A DNA stretch of 64,000 bases from NCEH01 sp002257205 (GCF_043195105.1 NZ_JBAFWO010000002.1), one strand, 5' to 3'. Counted from the stretch's first letter, positions 34,645 to 44,245 are shown. The notes: a model not told the origin generated them from the sequence alone. A program made the numbers and translations.

Positions 34645-35382
34645 TCAATAGCTGACGGCGGCGAGATACAGCCCCGCGGCAGGCGCCATGGGGCCGCACC
34701 GGCGGCGATCGCAGGCGGCGAGCGCGTCCGCCAGATCCTCGGCGCTCCAGCGTCCTTCGCCCACCCGCAGGAGAGAGCCCACCATGGAGCGCACCTGGTG
34801 GTGCAGGAATGAGCGGGCGGAGGTGGTGACGCGGATTTCCTCGCCGATCCGCGCCACGTCGAGCTGGTCCAGGGTTTTGACCGGAGAGGCGGCCTGGCAC
34901 TCGGCGGCGCGGAAGGTGGTGAAATCATGCTTGCCCAGCAGGCGCTGGGCGGCGACATGCATCGCCTGCGCATCGAGCTTCTGGGCAATGCGCCACGCCC
35001 GGTCGCGCTCCAGGGCAAGGTCGGGCCGCCGGTTCACGATGCGATAAAGATAATGCCGCTTCGTGGCCGAGAAGCGCGCGTCGAAATCATCTCCCACCCG
35101 CTCGGCGGCGAGCACCGCCACCGGATGGGGCCGCAGATGGGCGGTGAGGGCATCGCGCACCACGTCGGTGCGCCAGTCGCGGGCAAGATCGACGTGGGCC
35201 ACCTGTCCCGTGGCGTGAACGCCCGCATCGGTGCGCCCGGCGCCGGCCACATGGGTGCGGGTGCCCGTCAGCCGCTCCACCGCCTCCATCAGCACGCCCT
35301 GGACGGTGGGAAGATTCGCCTGGACCTGCCAGCCGGCGAATGCGGTGCCGTCATATTCGATGGTGAGCTTGTAGCGGGGCAC
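34645..35382 (-). CDS. truA: tRNA pseudouridine(38-40) synthase
   Basis: Makes pseudouridine in the tRNA anticodon arm. The catalytic Asp is in GAGRTDAGVHATGQ near residue 52, with YDGTAFAGWQVQ at the start and the LGKHDFTTFRAAECQA and SFLHHQVRSMVGSLL blocks. 245 residues, normal length. The start is 5 bp downstream of the fmt stop, so fmt and truA are co-transcribed. Confidence 0.95.
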   Translation of the reverse strand: MPRYKLTIEYDGTAFAGWQVQANLPTVQGVLMEAVERLTGTRTHVAGAGRTDAGVHATGQVAHVDLARDWRTDVVRDALTAHLRPHPVAVLAAERVGDDFDARFSATKRHYLYRIVNRRPDLALERDRAWRIAQKLDAQAMHVAAQRLLGKHDFTTFRAAECQAASPVKTLDQLDVARIGEEIRVTTSARSFLHHQVRSMVGSLLRVGEGRWSAEDLADALAACDRRRCGPMAPAAGLYLAAVSY

Positions 35383-35387
35383 GGTGC

Positions 35388-36311
35388 TCAGCCGAGCCGC
35401 GTGCCGGCGGACAGCGCGTTGCCGCGCAAGAATGTGTCCGCGCCCATGGGTTGCTTGCCGGCCTTCTGCAATTGCACCAGCCGCACCGCCCCTTCGCCAC
35501 AGGCGATGGTGAGGCCATCGTCCAGCACCTCGCCCGGCGCGCCTACCCCCTCGGCGAGGGTGGAGCGCAGCACCTTCACCCGCGCTTCCTCCTCGCCCAG
35601 CGGGAACCAGGCGCCGGGGAAGGGGGAAAGCCCGCGAATCTGGTTGTGCACCTCGCGTGCCGGCCGGCTCCAGTCGATCCGCGCTTCGCTCTTGGCGATC
35701 TTGGCGGCATAGAGGACACCATCCTCGGTCTGGGGCGTGAAGTGCAGCCCGCCCCGCTCCAGGGCCGCCAGCGCCCGCCCCATGAGGTCGGCGCCAAGCA
35801 CCATCAGCGCGTCGTGCAATTCGCCGGACGTCATGTCCGGGCCGATGGCGACGCGCTCCAGCAGGCCGACCGGGCCGGTATCGAGCCCGGCTTCCATCTT
35901 CATGACGGCGATGCCGGTCTGCGTGTCCCCCGCCATCACCGCGCGCTGGATCGGCGCCGCCCCGCGCCAGCGCGGCAGCAGGGAGGCGTGCAGGTTCAGG
36001 CAGCCGAGTTCCGGGGCATCCAGGATCGGCTGGGGCAGGATCAGCCCATAGGCGACCACCACCGCCACGTCGGCCTTCAGATCGCGCATCTGCTGCGCCG
36101 CCTCATCGGTGCGCAGGGTCTTGGGCGTGAGCACCGGCAGGCCGAACTTTTCCGCCACCGCATGGACCGGGGAAGGGGTGAGGTCGAGCCCGCGCCGGCC
36201 GGCGGGCGCCGGCGCGCGGCTATAGACGGCGACCACCTCATGGCCGCGCGCGACGATCTCGGAAAGGGTCGGCACAGCGAAATCCGGCGTGCCCATGAAC
36301 ACGATGCGCAT
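35388..36311 (-). CDS. fmt: methionyl-tRNA formyltransferase
   Basis: Formylates initiator Met-tRNA using 10-formyl-THF. FMGTPDFAVPTL at the start, the catalytic region LNLHASLLPRWRGAAPIQRAV with Asn/His, and the C-terminal domain with ARIDWSRPAREVHNQIRGLSP. 307 residues. Lies between def and truA on the minus strand; 256 bp separate it from def, a wider gap than usual, in which I see only an imperfect hairpin (about 36408-36437). Confidence 0.96.
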   Translation of the reverse strand: MRIVFMGTPDFAVPTLSEIVARGHEVVAVYSRAPAPAGRRGLDLTPSPVHAVAEKFGLPVLTPKTLRTDEAAQQMRDLKADVAVVVAYGLILPQPILDAPELGCLNLHASLLPRWRGAAPIQRAVMAGDTQTGIAVMKMEAGLDTGPVGLLERVAIGPDMTSGELHDALMVLGADLMGRALAALERGGLHFTPQTEDGVLYAAKIAKSEARIDWSRPAREVHNQIRGLSPFPGAWFPLGEEEARVKVLRSTLAEGVGAPGEVLDDGLTIACGEGAVRLVQLQKAGKQPMGADTFLRGNALSAGTRLG

Positions 36312-36567
36312 CAGTATCGTCTCCGCCGCCGCCCCGCGCCGGGCGATGCGGCAGGCTGTGGTTGGGACCTCGCGCGAACGGATGCGCGGCGGCGGTCAAG
36401 GACTCTCGGGTCCACCCGCTTGCGGCGGATGGGCCCATCTGTCGCGGTCGACCCCGGGAGGGGCGGTGGAAGGGACGGGGCGCGGCCATGGCGACGACCG
36501 CCGTGCCAAGGTCGAGAATGCAGCCCTAGGAGTGCGGCACGCAGGGGCGCAACCCTTGGGTGAATTC

Positions 36568-37086
36568 TTACCCCTCGGCCTCCCGGCGGGCGGCCTTGGC
36601 GAACTTCTTGGTCACACGGTCGCGCTTGAGCTTGGACAGATGGTCGATGAACAGCACGCCGTTCAAATGGTCGATCTCGTGCTGGATGCAGGTTGCGAAC
36701 AGGCCGTCCGCCTCGGTCTCGACGGTCGCGCCCTCAAGGGTCTGGAACCGCACCGTCACCCGCGCCGGCCGCTCGACCTCCTCATAATATTCCGGGATCG
36801 AGAGACAGCCTTCGCTGTAAACCGAAAGTTCGTCCGAAAAGGCGATAATTTCCGGATTGATCAAGGCGAGAGGCTTCTTCTCCTCACCTTCGCGCGTGGC
36901 ATCGAGGGTCACCACGCGCCGCATCACGCCCACCTGCACCGCCGCGAGCCCGATGCCGGGCGCGTCGTACATGGTCTCGAACATGTCGGCGACCAGCTTC
37001 TTCACCTCGTGATCGATCTTGGCGACCGGTTCGGAGATGAGCCGCAGCTTGGGTTCCGGGATGATGAGGATGGGGCGTATGGACAT
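36568..37086 (-). CDS. def: peptide deformylase
   Basis: Removes the formyl group from nascent proteins; Fe2+ enzyme. All three motifs are intact: GIGLAAVQVG, EGCLSIP and QHEIDHLNG. I take the ATG at 37086 (MSIRPILIIPEPKLR); the frame opens at 37146. 172 residues. Divergent from rmuC with 80 bp between the starts. Confidence 0.95.
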   Translation of the reverse strand: MSIRPILIIPEPKLRLISEPVAKIDHEVKKLVADMFETMYDAPGIGLAAVQVGVMRRVVTLDATREGEEKKPLALINPEIIAFSDELSVYSEGCLSIPEYYEEVERPARVTVRFQTLEGATVETEADGLFATCIQHEIDHLNGVLFIDHLSKLKRDRVTKKFAKAARREAEG

Positions 37087-37166
37087 GAAACGCAGATAGG
37101 CGAAGGTCCGCGCGGCGTCAACATGTTCGCGCTTTGTTCGGTGCAAGAATCGGGTTATGGAAGCTG

Positions 37167-38426
37167 ATGAGCGAAGTGCTGTTTTTTCTCGCAGGTCAAG
37201 CCATAACCGCCGGCGCCGCGCTCGCCGCCATCGCGGGCGGCGTTTTCGTCTTGCTGTTACTGATGCTCTTGGCCTCCAGGCGCACCGCCCGCCAGCGCGC
37301 CGACGAGGCGGATGAGGCCGCCGCGCGGGCGTTGGAGATGGAAGCGCGGCTGCGCGATCTCGCCCGCATCCAGGCGGAAACCTCCGGCCGGGTCCAGACC
37401 ATGGCGGAAGTGCTGGCCCAACGCCAAAGCGAACTGGCGCGGGCGGTTTCCGAGCGACTCGATTCCACCTCCCATCGTCTGGGCGAAAGCTTCAACATCT
37501 CCGCCCGCGCCACCCACGAAAGCCTCACGAAGCTCGCCGAGCGGCTGGTAATGGTGGAAAAGGCGGAAAAAAGCCTGACGGATCTGTCGTCCCAGGTCAT
37601 TTCACTGCGTGAGACGCTCTCCAACAAACAGGCGCGCGGCGCTTTCGGGCAGGCCCGCATGGAGGCGATCGTCGCCGACGGACTGCCCCGGGGCAGCTTC
37701 GCCTTCCAGCACACGCTGTCCAACGGCCGGCGGCCGGACTGCGCGATCTTCCTGCCCGGGGATACCCGTCCGCTGCTGGTGGATTCCAAGTTCCCCCTGG
37801 AAGCCGTCACCGCCTTCCGCGAGGCGCCGACCCCCGAACGGCGCAAGCACGCCGCCGCGCGGCTCACCCAGGACATGATGAAGCACGTCAATGATGTGGC
37901 CGAACGCTATCTGGTGCCGGGCGAGACGCAGGACATCGCGCTGATCTTCGTGCCGTCCGAATCCGTCTATGCCGAGATCAACGAGAATTTCGACGATATC
38001 GTCCAGCGCGCCTTCCGCGTGCGGGTGGTGCTGGTCTCGCCCTCGCTGCTCATGCTGGCGATCCAGCTGGTTCAGGCGATCTCCAAGGATGCGCGCATGC
38101 GCGAGCAGGCGGACCACATCCGCGCCGAGGTCGGCGCCCTGGTGGCCGATGTCGGGCGCCTGCGCGAGCGGGTGGGCGAACTGTCGCGCCATTTCGGCCA
38201 GGTGGGCGAGGATGTCTCGAAAGTGCTGATCTCCGCCGACAAGATCGCCAAGCGTGGCAATAGGCTCGAGCAGCTGGAATTCGAGGTCCCGCCGGTTCCC
38301 TCCCACGCAAGCCCCGCGCAAAATGGTGGGGACGGCGCCGGCGCGATCCTCGGGGCAGGTCCGGGCACGGGCGCGGCGTCAACGCAGCCTTCGCTGCGCC
38401 TCGGCCTCCACGGCGCCGCCGAATGA
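37167..38426 (+). CDS. rmuC: DNA recombination protein RmuC
   Basis: 419 residues from ATG 37167. An N-terminal membrane anchor (AAIAGGVFVLLLLMLLASRR) is followed by a long coiled coil to about 150 and the RmuC nuclease-like domain with RPDCAIFLPGDTRPLLVDSKFPLEA and DIALIFVPSESVYAEI. In E. coli RmuC limits inversions at short repeats. The C-terminus is a low-complexity Pro/Gly/Ala tail. Divergent from def. Confidence 0.92.
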   Translation: MSEVLFFLAGQAITAGAALAAIAGGVFVLLLLMLLASRRTARQRADEADEAAARALEMEARLRDLARIQAETSGRVQTMAEVLAQRQSELARAVSERLDSTSHRLGESFNISARATHESLTKLAERLVMVEKAEKSLTDLSSQVISLRETLSNKQARGAFGQARMEAIVADGLPRGSFAFQHTLSNGRRPDCAIFLPGDTRPLLVDSKFPLEAVTAFREAPTPERRKHAAARLTQDMMKHVNDVAERYLVPGETQDIALIFVPSESVYAEINENFDDIVQRAFRVRVVLVSPSLLMLAIQLVQAISKDARMREQADHIRAEVGALVADVGRLRERVGELSRHFGQVGEDVSKVLISADKIAKRGNRLEQLEFEVPPVPSHASPAQNGGDGAGAILGAGPGTGAASTQPSLRLGLHGAAE

Positions 38427-38556
38427 GTGCACGCGGGCGGGTGTGCGCGGCCATAATTGCACCTTGCGTCGCCGTGCCGCGCAGGTAGCTTCATCGGAGC
38501 GTCACGAATCGAGGCGGATGTCTGGACCACCAGCCCCGCGGAGTGCAAAGGAAAAA

Positions 38557-39438
38557 ATGCCCGAATTACCCGAGGTGGAGACCGTCCGCCGCGGTCTTAT
38601 GCCGGTGTTGCAAGGGGCCGTTATCGAATCCGTGGAAGCGCGCCGGCCGGACCTGCGCTGGCCCTTGCCGGACAGCTTCGCCGAGCGCCTCGCGGGCCGC
38701 CGCGTGGAGGCTGTCGGGCGGCGGGCGAAATATCTCCTCGCGGACCTCGACGGCGGTGAGGTGCTGGTGGTGCATCTCGGCATGTCGGGTTCGATCCGCA
38801 TCGAGGGCGGACCCAATGTGCGCCGCCCGGGCGGCTTCCATTATCCCCGCGGCGAAGCAGGGCCGCACGACCACGTTGTGCTCCACCTCTCCAGCGGCGC
38901 GACGGTGACCTTCAACGATCCCCGGCGCTTCGGCGCCATGCTGCTCGTGCCCTATGACCGGCTGGAGAGCCACCCGCTGCTGCGCAACCTCGGTCCGGAG
39001 CCGCTGGGCAATTTCTTCCACGCCACCCATCTGGCGCGGGTTTGCGCGGGCCGCCGGTCCAATCTGAAGGCGACGCTGCTGGACCAGAAGATCGTGTCCG
39101 GGCTGGGCAATATCTATGTCTGCGAGGCGCTGCACCGCGCCCATCTGTCGCCGCGTCGCCTCGCCTCGACCCTCGCGACCAAGGCCGGCGGCCCGACCGT
39201 GCGCGGCGAGCGGTTGGTGACGGCGATCCGCGATGTCTTGCGCGAGGCCATCCAGGCCGGCGGATCGAGCCTGCGCGATCATCGGCAGGTCAATGGCGAA
39301 CTGGGTTATTTCCAGCATGCCTTCCGGGTCTACGACCGGGAGGGCGAGCCGTGCCCGACGCGCCATTGCAAGGGCACGGTGCAGCGCATGGTGCAGGGCG
39401 CCCGCTCGACCTTCTTCTGCCCCTCCTGCCAGCGCTGA
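38557..39438 (+). CDS. mutM: formamidopyrimidine-DNA glycosylase
   Basis: Removes 8-oxoguanine and formamidopyrimidines and nicks the AP site. The N-terminal Pro2 nucleophile and Glu3 are in MPELPEVETVRRGL; the helix-two-turn-helix region is QKIVSGLGNIYVCEALH; the C-terminal zinc finger has Cys in EPCPTRHCKG and FFCPSCQR. Start at ATG 38557 has AAAGGA upstream; the frame is open further 5' but the invariant start settles the choice. echA follows after 136 bp. Confidence 0.96.
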   Translation: MPELPEVETVRRGLMPVLQGAVIESVEARRPDLRWPLPDSFAERLAGRRVEAVGRRAKYLLADLDGGEVLVVHLGMSGSIRIEGGPNVRRPGGFHYPRGEAGPHDHVVLHLSSGATVTFNDPRRFGAMLLVPYDRLESHPLLRNLGPEPLGNFFHATHLARVCAGRRSNLKATLLDQKIVSGLGNIYVCEALHRAHLSPRRLASTLATKAGGPTVRGERLVTAIRDVLREAIQAGGSSLRDHRQVNGELGYFQHAFRVYDREGEPCPTRHCKGTVQRMVQGARSTFFCPSCQR

Positions 39439-39574
39439 GCGGCGCGCACCACCCGCGCTCCTGACCGAATCCGTCAGGCGCGCGGGCCGTTCCGGGCATT
39501 GGGCGCCTCGCGCTGGAGTGCTACAGCAGGGGCGCCGCGTGCGCTTCAAGCTCGCGCGCGAGGGAGGATGAAGA

Positions 39575-40348
39575 ATGGCGTATGAGACCATCCTGGTGGA
39601 AACCCACGGCCGTGTCGGCCTGATCCGTCTGAACCGGCCGCAGGCCCTGAACGCGCTCAATGCGCAGATCATCAGCGAGCTGAATACGGCGGTGGATTTG
39701 TTCGAGGCGGACCGCGAGATCGGCTGCATCGTCCTGACCGGCTCGGAGCGCGCGTTTGCCGCCGGGGCCGACATCAAGGAGATGAAGGACTTCACCTATC
39801 CCGCCACGTATCTGGATGATTTTATCACCTCCTGGGAGCGCCTCTCGCGCGCCCGCAAGCCCGTGATCGCGGCGGTGGCCGGCTTCGCGCTCGGCGGCGG
39901 GTGCGAACTCGCCATGAGCTGCGACTTCATCCTGGCGGCGGATACGGCCAAGTTCGGCCAGCCGGAAATCAAGCTCGGTGTCATGCCGGGTGCGGGCGGC
40001 ACGCAGCGCCTCACCCGTTTCGTGGGCAAGGCCAAGGCCATGGAAATGTGTCTCACCGGCCGCATGATGGGCGCGGAGGAGGCCGAGCGCGCGGGCCTCG
40101 TCTCGCGCATCGTGCCGGCGGCCGAGCTGGTGGACGAGGCGCTGAAGGTCGCCGCCACCATCGCCGCCATGTCGCTGCCGGTGGCCATGATGACCAAGGA
40201 AAGCGTCAACCGGTCGTACGAGACCACGCTTTCGGAAGGCATCCGCTTCGAGCGCCGGGTGTTCCATGCCCAGTTCGCCTTGGCGGACCAGAAGGAAGGC
40301 ATGGCGGCCTTTTCCGAGAAGCGGCCGCCTAATTTCACCAATAGCTGA
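39575..40348 (+). CDS. enoyl-CoA hydratase
   Basis: Crotonase-fold hydratase adding water to trans-2-enoyl-CoA in beta-oxidation. 257 residues. Oxyanion-hole and CoA blocks: AFAAGADIKEM and GFALGGGCELAMSCDFI; both catalytic Glu are present, in GGGCELAMS and in GQPEIKLGVMPGAGGTQRL. It is the regular neighbour of mutM near the origin in many Hyphomicrobiales. Confidence 0.95.
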   Translation: MAYETILVETHGRVGLIRLNRPQALNALNAQIISELNTAVDLFEADREIGCIVLTGSERAFAAGADIKEMKDFTYPATYLDDFITSWERLSRARKPVIAAVAGFALGGGCELAMSCDFILAADTAKFGQPEIKLGVMPGAGGTQRLTRFVGKAKAMEMCLTGRMMGAEEAERAGLVSRIVPAAELVDEALKVAATIAAMSLPVAMMTKESVNRSYETTLSEGIRFERRVFHAQFALADQKEGMAAFSEKRPPNFTNS

Positions 40349-40355
40349 GACGTTT

Positions 40356-40389
40356 GCGCCGGGCGGGGCAGTGACGTGCCGCCCGGCGC
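40356..40389 (+). terminator. GC-rich hairpin after enoyl-CoA hydratase gene
   Basis: GCGCCGGGCGG (40356-40366) pairs with CCGCCCGGCGC (40379-40389) around a 12-nt loop: a perfect 11-bp stem 8 bp after the stop. There is no T tract, so it may stabilise the mRNA end or act with Rho. Confidence 0.5.
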
Positions 40390-40553
40390 CCGCGTCGGGC
40401 GGCTTGGCGCGGCCCCGGCAGGGGTCTTGCCCCAGCCTCGGAGAATCAACGGCCGCTGCGCATTGCGGCGGCCCGGTGCGCCGGGCGTTGGAAAGTTATC
40501 CACCGCAGGAACGCTGATCCGGCAATCTTTCTTGGCCAGCTGCATGGAAGGCG

Positions 40554-40582
40554 TTGACAAGGCGGGACCTCGCCCCTTATGT
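40554..40582 (+). promoter_or_regulatory. sigma-70 promoter of tRNA-Leu
   Basis: TTGACA (40554-40559), 17 bp, TTATGT (40577-40582), 31 bp upstream of the tRNA. The perfect -35 is usual for stable RNA genes. Confidence 0.75.
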
Positions 40583-40613
40583 CTCGCCTCCTCTCGACGG
40601 CCAAGGCCTTCGA

Positions 40614-40700
<87 letters not shown>

Positions 40701-40718
40701 CCCAGTTTTAAAGATAAG

Positions 40719-40740
40719 CCGCCTCCGGGCGGTTTTTTTT
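40719..40740 (+). terminator. rho-independent terminator of tRNA-Leu
   Basis: CCGCC (40719-40723), loop TCCG, GGCGG (40728-40732), then eight T. Lies 18 bp after the tRNA 3' end. Confidence 0.92.
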
Positions 40741-41123
40741 GTGGCTGGAGCCGGGCGCGTTTTCCCTTGCGATGCTGTCGCCGGGCAGGCTGGGGTGGCC
40801 GGAAATCGCCGATGCTCAATGCCCGGGAACTGATGGCGGTGGACAGCCTCAGGACGGGACGGGAAAAGCGGGGCGCGCCGGCCGGCGGCAGCCCGGTTTC
40901 ATCGGGGCCTCGCGGCGGCCGAAAAACATGTGCGGAATTTCGCAGAATCTGCGGTGCCATCGCCCAAAGACCCGCGGTGAGGCCTCTCTAGACCACAGTT
41001 CGTCCGCGCTAACCTATTGTTTCACGTGAAACATTTTGGCGTGCTGTGCGGGCCTGCGGGCAGTTTCGCAAAATCCCGCACGTGGAATCATCGCCCCTCC
41101 AAGGGAGCGGCGATGATCTTGGT
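40741..41123. other. 383-bp region without a gene, holding parS
   Basis: Between the tRNA-Leu terminator and the 3' end of the transporter permease. Short frames inside are GC-rich and show no family resemblance. The one clear signal is the parS palindrome at 41018-41033; the rest shows nothing I can name. Confidence 0.6.
41018..41033. other. parS: parS centromere site
   Basis: TGTTTCACGTGAAACA is a perfect 16-bp palindrome equal to the bacterial consensus bound by ParB. It is intergenic and embedded in an AT-richer context. parS sites cluster around oriC in nearly all chromosomes that have them, so the window should lie in the origin region; parA and parB themselves are not in the window. 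Confidence 0.93.
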
Positions 41124-43106
41124 TCAGAGCCCCATCTGGGCTTTGCGGGCGGCGACCCAGCGGCCGATCATGCGGTCCGTCAATATGCCGAGGAAGGCGA
41201 TGGCGAGGCCGGCCGAGAGGCCCTTGCCGGGGTCGGCCTGGGAGATCGCCACCTGGATCTGCTTGCCGAGATCATTGGTGCCGACGAAGGAGGAGACCAC
41301 CAGCATGCTCAGCGCCATCATGATCACCTGGTTCACCCCCAGCATGATCTCGGGCAGGGCATAGGGCAGCTCCACCTTCAGCAGGCGCTGCATGGGGGTG
41401 CAGCCGGCCATGGTTCCGGCCTCGGTGAGGCTGGGCGGCACGCGGCGCAGGCCGTGGTCGGTGAAGCGGATCGCCGGCACCAGCGAATAAAGCACGATCG
41501 CCACCATGGCCGAGACGTCGCCGATGCGGAACAGCATCACCACCGGCAGCAGATACACGAAGGCCGGCATGGTCTGGAGCGTGTCGCACAAAGTGCCGAG
41601 CATCTTATGCAGCCGGTCGGAGCGGCTGCCCAGCACCCCCAGTGGCACGCCGATGAGAATGGCGATGATCGCCGAGATGCCGCACAGATAGATGGTGGTC
41701 ATGCCGCGCTCCCAGAGCCCGGCCACCGGGATGAAGGCGATCAGCGCCATCATGCCGATGGCGAAGCGCCAGCCGCCGAGCCGCCAGGCGCCGGCGCCCA
41801 CCAAAGCGATCAGCGCAGGCCAGGGCATGCCGATGAGTGCCTTCTTCACCGGCAGCAGCAGGTTCAGCAGGATGAAGGTGCGGAAGGCCTCGGCGGTGGT
41901 GAACAGATGGGTGTTCACGAAACTCACCACTTCCGACCACATGCTGCCGGTGGAGACGCGCCAGTCGCGCGGCAGGACCTCCAGTTCAGGTATGGCGAAT
42001 GACAGCAGGGTGAAGCCGAGCAAAGCGGCGAGCCCGGCCCAGACATAGCGGCGCCGGACCACAGCTGCATGTCCGTGCACCGGCCGCAGTTCCACCACCG
42101 CGCGGCTCATGCGGTCGAGCACGATGGCGAGCGCCACCACGGCCATGCCGGCTTCCAGGCCCTTGCCGAGACCGTTGGGCTGGCGCAGGGCGTTGAGCAC
42201 GTCGAAGCCGAGCCCGCCGGCGCCCACCATGGCGGCGATGATGATCATGTTGAGGGTCAGCATGATCACCTGGTTGACGCCGATCAGCAGGTCGTCCCGG
42301 GCCGAGGGCACCAGCACCTTCCACAGCGCTTGGCGGGTGGTGCAGCCGGTCATGCGGCCGAGTTCGTCCAGTTCGGGCGGCACGGCCTTCAGCGCCATCA
42401 TGGTCACGCGCACCATGGGCGGCATGGCATAAAGAATGGTGGCCATGAGGCCGGAGACCGGGCCGACGCCCACGAGGAAAATCAGCGGCACCAGATAGGC
42501 GAAGGTCGGCACCGTCTGCATGAAGTCCAGCGTCGCCACCACGGCGGGCTGCGCACGCGGGGTCCGGAACGCCCAGATGCCCAGCATCAGGCCGGAGAAA
42601 ACGCCGAACGCCACCGCCAGGACCACCTGGGAGAGCGTCACCATGGCGCTGTCCCATTGCCCGAACAAAGCGATGTAGCCGAAGCCGAGCGCCCCAAGCG
42701 CCGCGAGGCGCATTCCGCCGAGCATATAGCCCCAGATGCCCATGGCGCAGATGATGCCGGCCCAGGACAGGCGGGGAATATGGAAACCGTTCTCGCCGAA
42801 CGTGAAGCCGGTGGAGAAGATCGCCTTCGGCACCTGAAGCGCAGCGGCGAAGAGGGACGCGACGAAGCGCGTCATGTCCTTGAAGGTGAACAGGCCGAAG
42901 CTGAGATCCCGCACCAGCCAATAGAGGAAGGCACGCAGCCAGTCGGAAACCGGCACTACCCAGGCGGTGGGATAGCTCAGCGCCCAGCGAAAGCTGTCCG
43001 GCGCGGCAAGCGGCGCCACCAGCAAAGCGGTGACGACGATGGCGATCAGCCAGCCGGGCGAGAAACGCACGCCCCTGCGGGCGGGCGCGACGGCGATATC
43101 GCTCAT
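41124..43106 (-). CDS. glycine betaine/proline-type ABC transporter, double permease fusion
   Basis: 660 residues holding two BPD-transporter (ProW-like) permease domains in one chain. Each half has the cytoplasmic EAA-like loop: GMTGCTTRQALWKVLVPSAR in the first half (near 255) and GTMAGCTPMQRLLKVELPYA in the second (near 585), each after MVRVTMMALKAVPPELDELG- or IRFTDHGLRRVPPSLTEA-type residues. Normally two ProW copies dimerise; here the dimer is covalent. Overlaps the ATPase gene by 4 bp. Function in osmoprotectant or choline-derived nutrient uptake is inferred. Confidence 0.92.
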   Translation of the reverse strand: MSDIAVAPARRGVRFSPGWLIAIVVTALLVAPLAAPDSFRWALSYPTAWVVPVSDWLRAFLYWLVRDLSFGLFTFKDMTRFVASLFAAALQVPKAIFSTGFTFGENGFHIPRLSWAGIICAMGIWGYMLGGMRLAALGALGFGYIALFGQWDSAMVTLSQVVLAVAFGVFSGLMLGIWAFRTPRAQPAVVATLDFMQTVPTFAYLVPLIFLVGVGPVSGLMATILYAMPPMVRVTMMALKAVPPELDELGRMTGCTTRQALWKVLVPSARDDLLIGVNQVIMLTLNMIIIAAMVGAGGLGFDVLNALRQPNGLGKGLEAGMAVVALAIVLDRMSRAVVELRPVHGHAAVVRRRYVWAGLAALLGFTLLSFAIPELEVLPRDWRVSTGSMWSEVVSFVNTHLFTTAEAFRTFILLNLLLPVKKALIGMPWPALIALVGAGAWRLGGWRFAIGMMALIAFIPVAGLWERGMTTIYLCGISAIIAILIGVPLGVLGSRSDRLHKMLGTLCDTLQTMPAFVYLLPVVMLFRIGDVSAMVAIVLYSLVPAIRFTDHGLRRVPPSLTEAGTMAGCTPMQRLLKVELPYALPEIMLGVNQVIMMALSMLVVSSFVGTNDLGKQIQVAISQADPGKGLSAGLAIAFLGILTDRMIGRWVAARKAQMGL

Positions 43107-44191
43107 GCCCGCGCCCCGCTGACCAGAACCTCGATGACGTCGGCGCGCTGAAGCTTGCCGACCAGCGCCCCGGCTTCGTCCACCACCGCGAGCGGGGCGG
43201 TGCTGTCCACGGAGAGGGCGGCGACTTCGGCCACGCGGGCGCTCGCGCTCACCGCGCCGCCGAGATGCTCGCCTTCGCGCGCCGGCACGGCAATGCTGCC
43301 GACCCGTAGCACCTTGGCCCGCGAGACGTGCTTGGTGAAGGCGGAGACATAATCGGACGCGGGGGAGATCACGAGTTGCTCGGGCGTGCCGACCTGGATC
43401 ACCGCGCCGTCCTTCATGATGGCCACCCGGTCGCCGAGGCGGATCGCCTCGTCGAAATCATGGGTGATGAAGACGATGGTCTTGGAGAGCAGGCGTTGCA
43501 GCCGCAGGAATTCGTTCTGCATCTCATGGCGGATCAGGGGATCGAGGGCGGAGAAGGGCTCGTCGAGGAACCACAGGTCCGGCTCGACGGCGAGGCTGCG
43601 GGCGATGCCCACGCGCTGCTGCTGGCCACCGGAGAGTTCGCGCGGGTAATGGCCGGATTTCTCCCCGAGCCCGACCAGCTCGATCACCTTGAGCGCCCGC
43701 GCCTCGCGCTCCGCCTTGCCCATGCCCTGCACTTCCAGCGGGAAGGCCACATTGCCCAGCACGGTGCGGTGCGGCAGCAAGGCGAAATTCTGGAACACCA
43801 TGCCCATCTTGTGGCGGCGGAGCTGGATCAGCTCCTCGTCGGTCATGCGCAGCAGGCTCTTATGCTCGAAGAACACACCGCCGGCGGTGGGCTCCACGAG
43901 GCGCGACATGCAGCGCACCAGCGTGGATTTGCCCGAGCCGGACAGGCCCATGATGATGAAAATCTCGCCGCGTCCCACTTCCAGCGTCACGTCGCGTACG
44001 GCGGCGAACAGTCTTGCCTGGCGGATGTCTTCGGCGCTCGGGGTTTCGTTCGCCTGCATGAAGGCCGCGGCGCCGTCGCCATAGACTTTCCAGAGGTTGC
44101 GGCAGGTGAGCGCCACCGGGCGCTCGGCGGGGGCCAGGGTCTTTGCTGCGAAGGGCGGCGCGACGGTGGCGGCCTGGGAGGCTGCGGCCAT
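43103..44191 (-). CDS. proV: glycine betaine/proline ABC transporter ATP-binding protein
   Basis: 362 residues. Walker A GLSGSGKSTLVRC, signature LSGGQQQRVGIARSLAVEPD, Walker B LWFLDEPFSALDP. The N-terminal region before Walker A and the C-terminal CBS-like region (last 85 or so) are those of ProV/ChoV-type ATPases, which in OpuA sense ionic strength. It is downstream of the binding-protein gene and overlaps the permease. Confidence 0.93.
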   Translation of the reverse strand: MAAASQAATVAPPFAAKTLAPAERPVALTCRNLWKVYGDGAAAFMQANETPSAEDIRQARLFAAVRDVTLEVGRGEIFIIMGLSGSGKSTLVRCMSRLVEPTAGGVFFEHKSLLRMTDEELIQLRRHKMGMVFQNFALLPHRTVLGNVAFPLEVQGMGKAEREARALKVIELVGLGEKSGHYPRELSGGQQQRVGIARSLAVEPDLWFLDEPFSALDPLIRHEMQNEFLRLQRLLSKTIVFITHDFDEAIRLGDRVAIMKDGAVIQVGTPEQLVISPASDYVSAFTKHVSRAKVLRVGSIAVPAREGEHLGGAVSASARVAEVAALSVDSTAPLAVVDEAGALVGKLQRADVIEVLVSGARA

Positions 44192-44208
44192 AAGCTCTCA
44201 TTCCAAGA

Positions 44209-44245
44209 TCAAAAGGGAAAAGACGCCGGCCCCGCGGGGCCGGCG
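44209..44245 (-). terminator. intra-operon terminator/attenuator between binding protein and ATPase genes
   Basis: A 22-bp perfect palindrome (44224-44245, arms CGCCGGCCCCG/CGGGGCCGGCG) is followed on the minus strand by TCTTTTCCCTTTT. It lies 24 bp past the binding-protein stop and before the proV ATG, so it should make the binding protein more abundant than the rest of the transporter. Confidence 0.75.

Noticed and set aside
40741..40991. Short plus-strand frames after tRNA-Leu
   Set aside because: GC-biased composition, no ribosome site with conserved product and one contains the tRNA itself.
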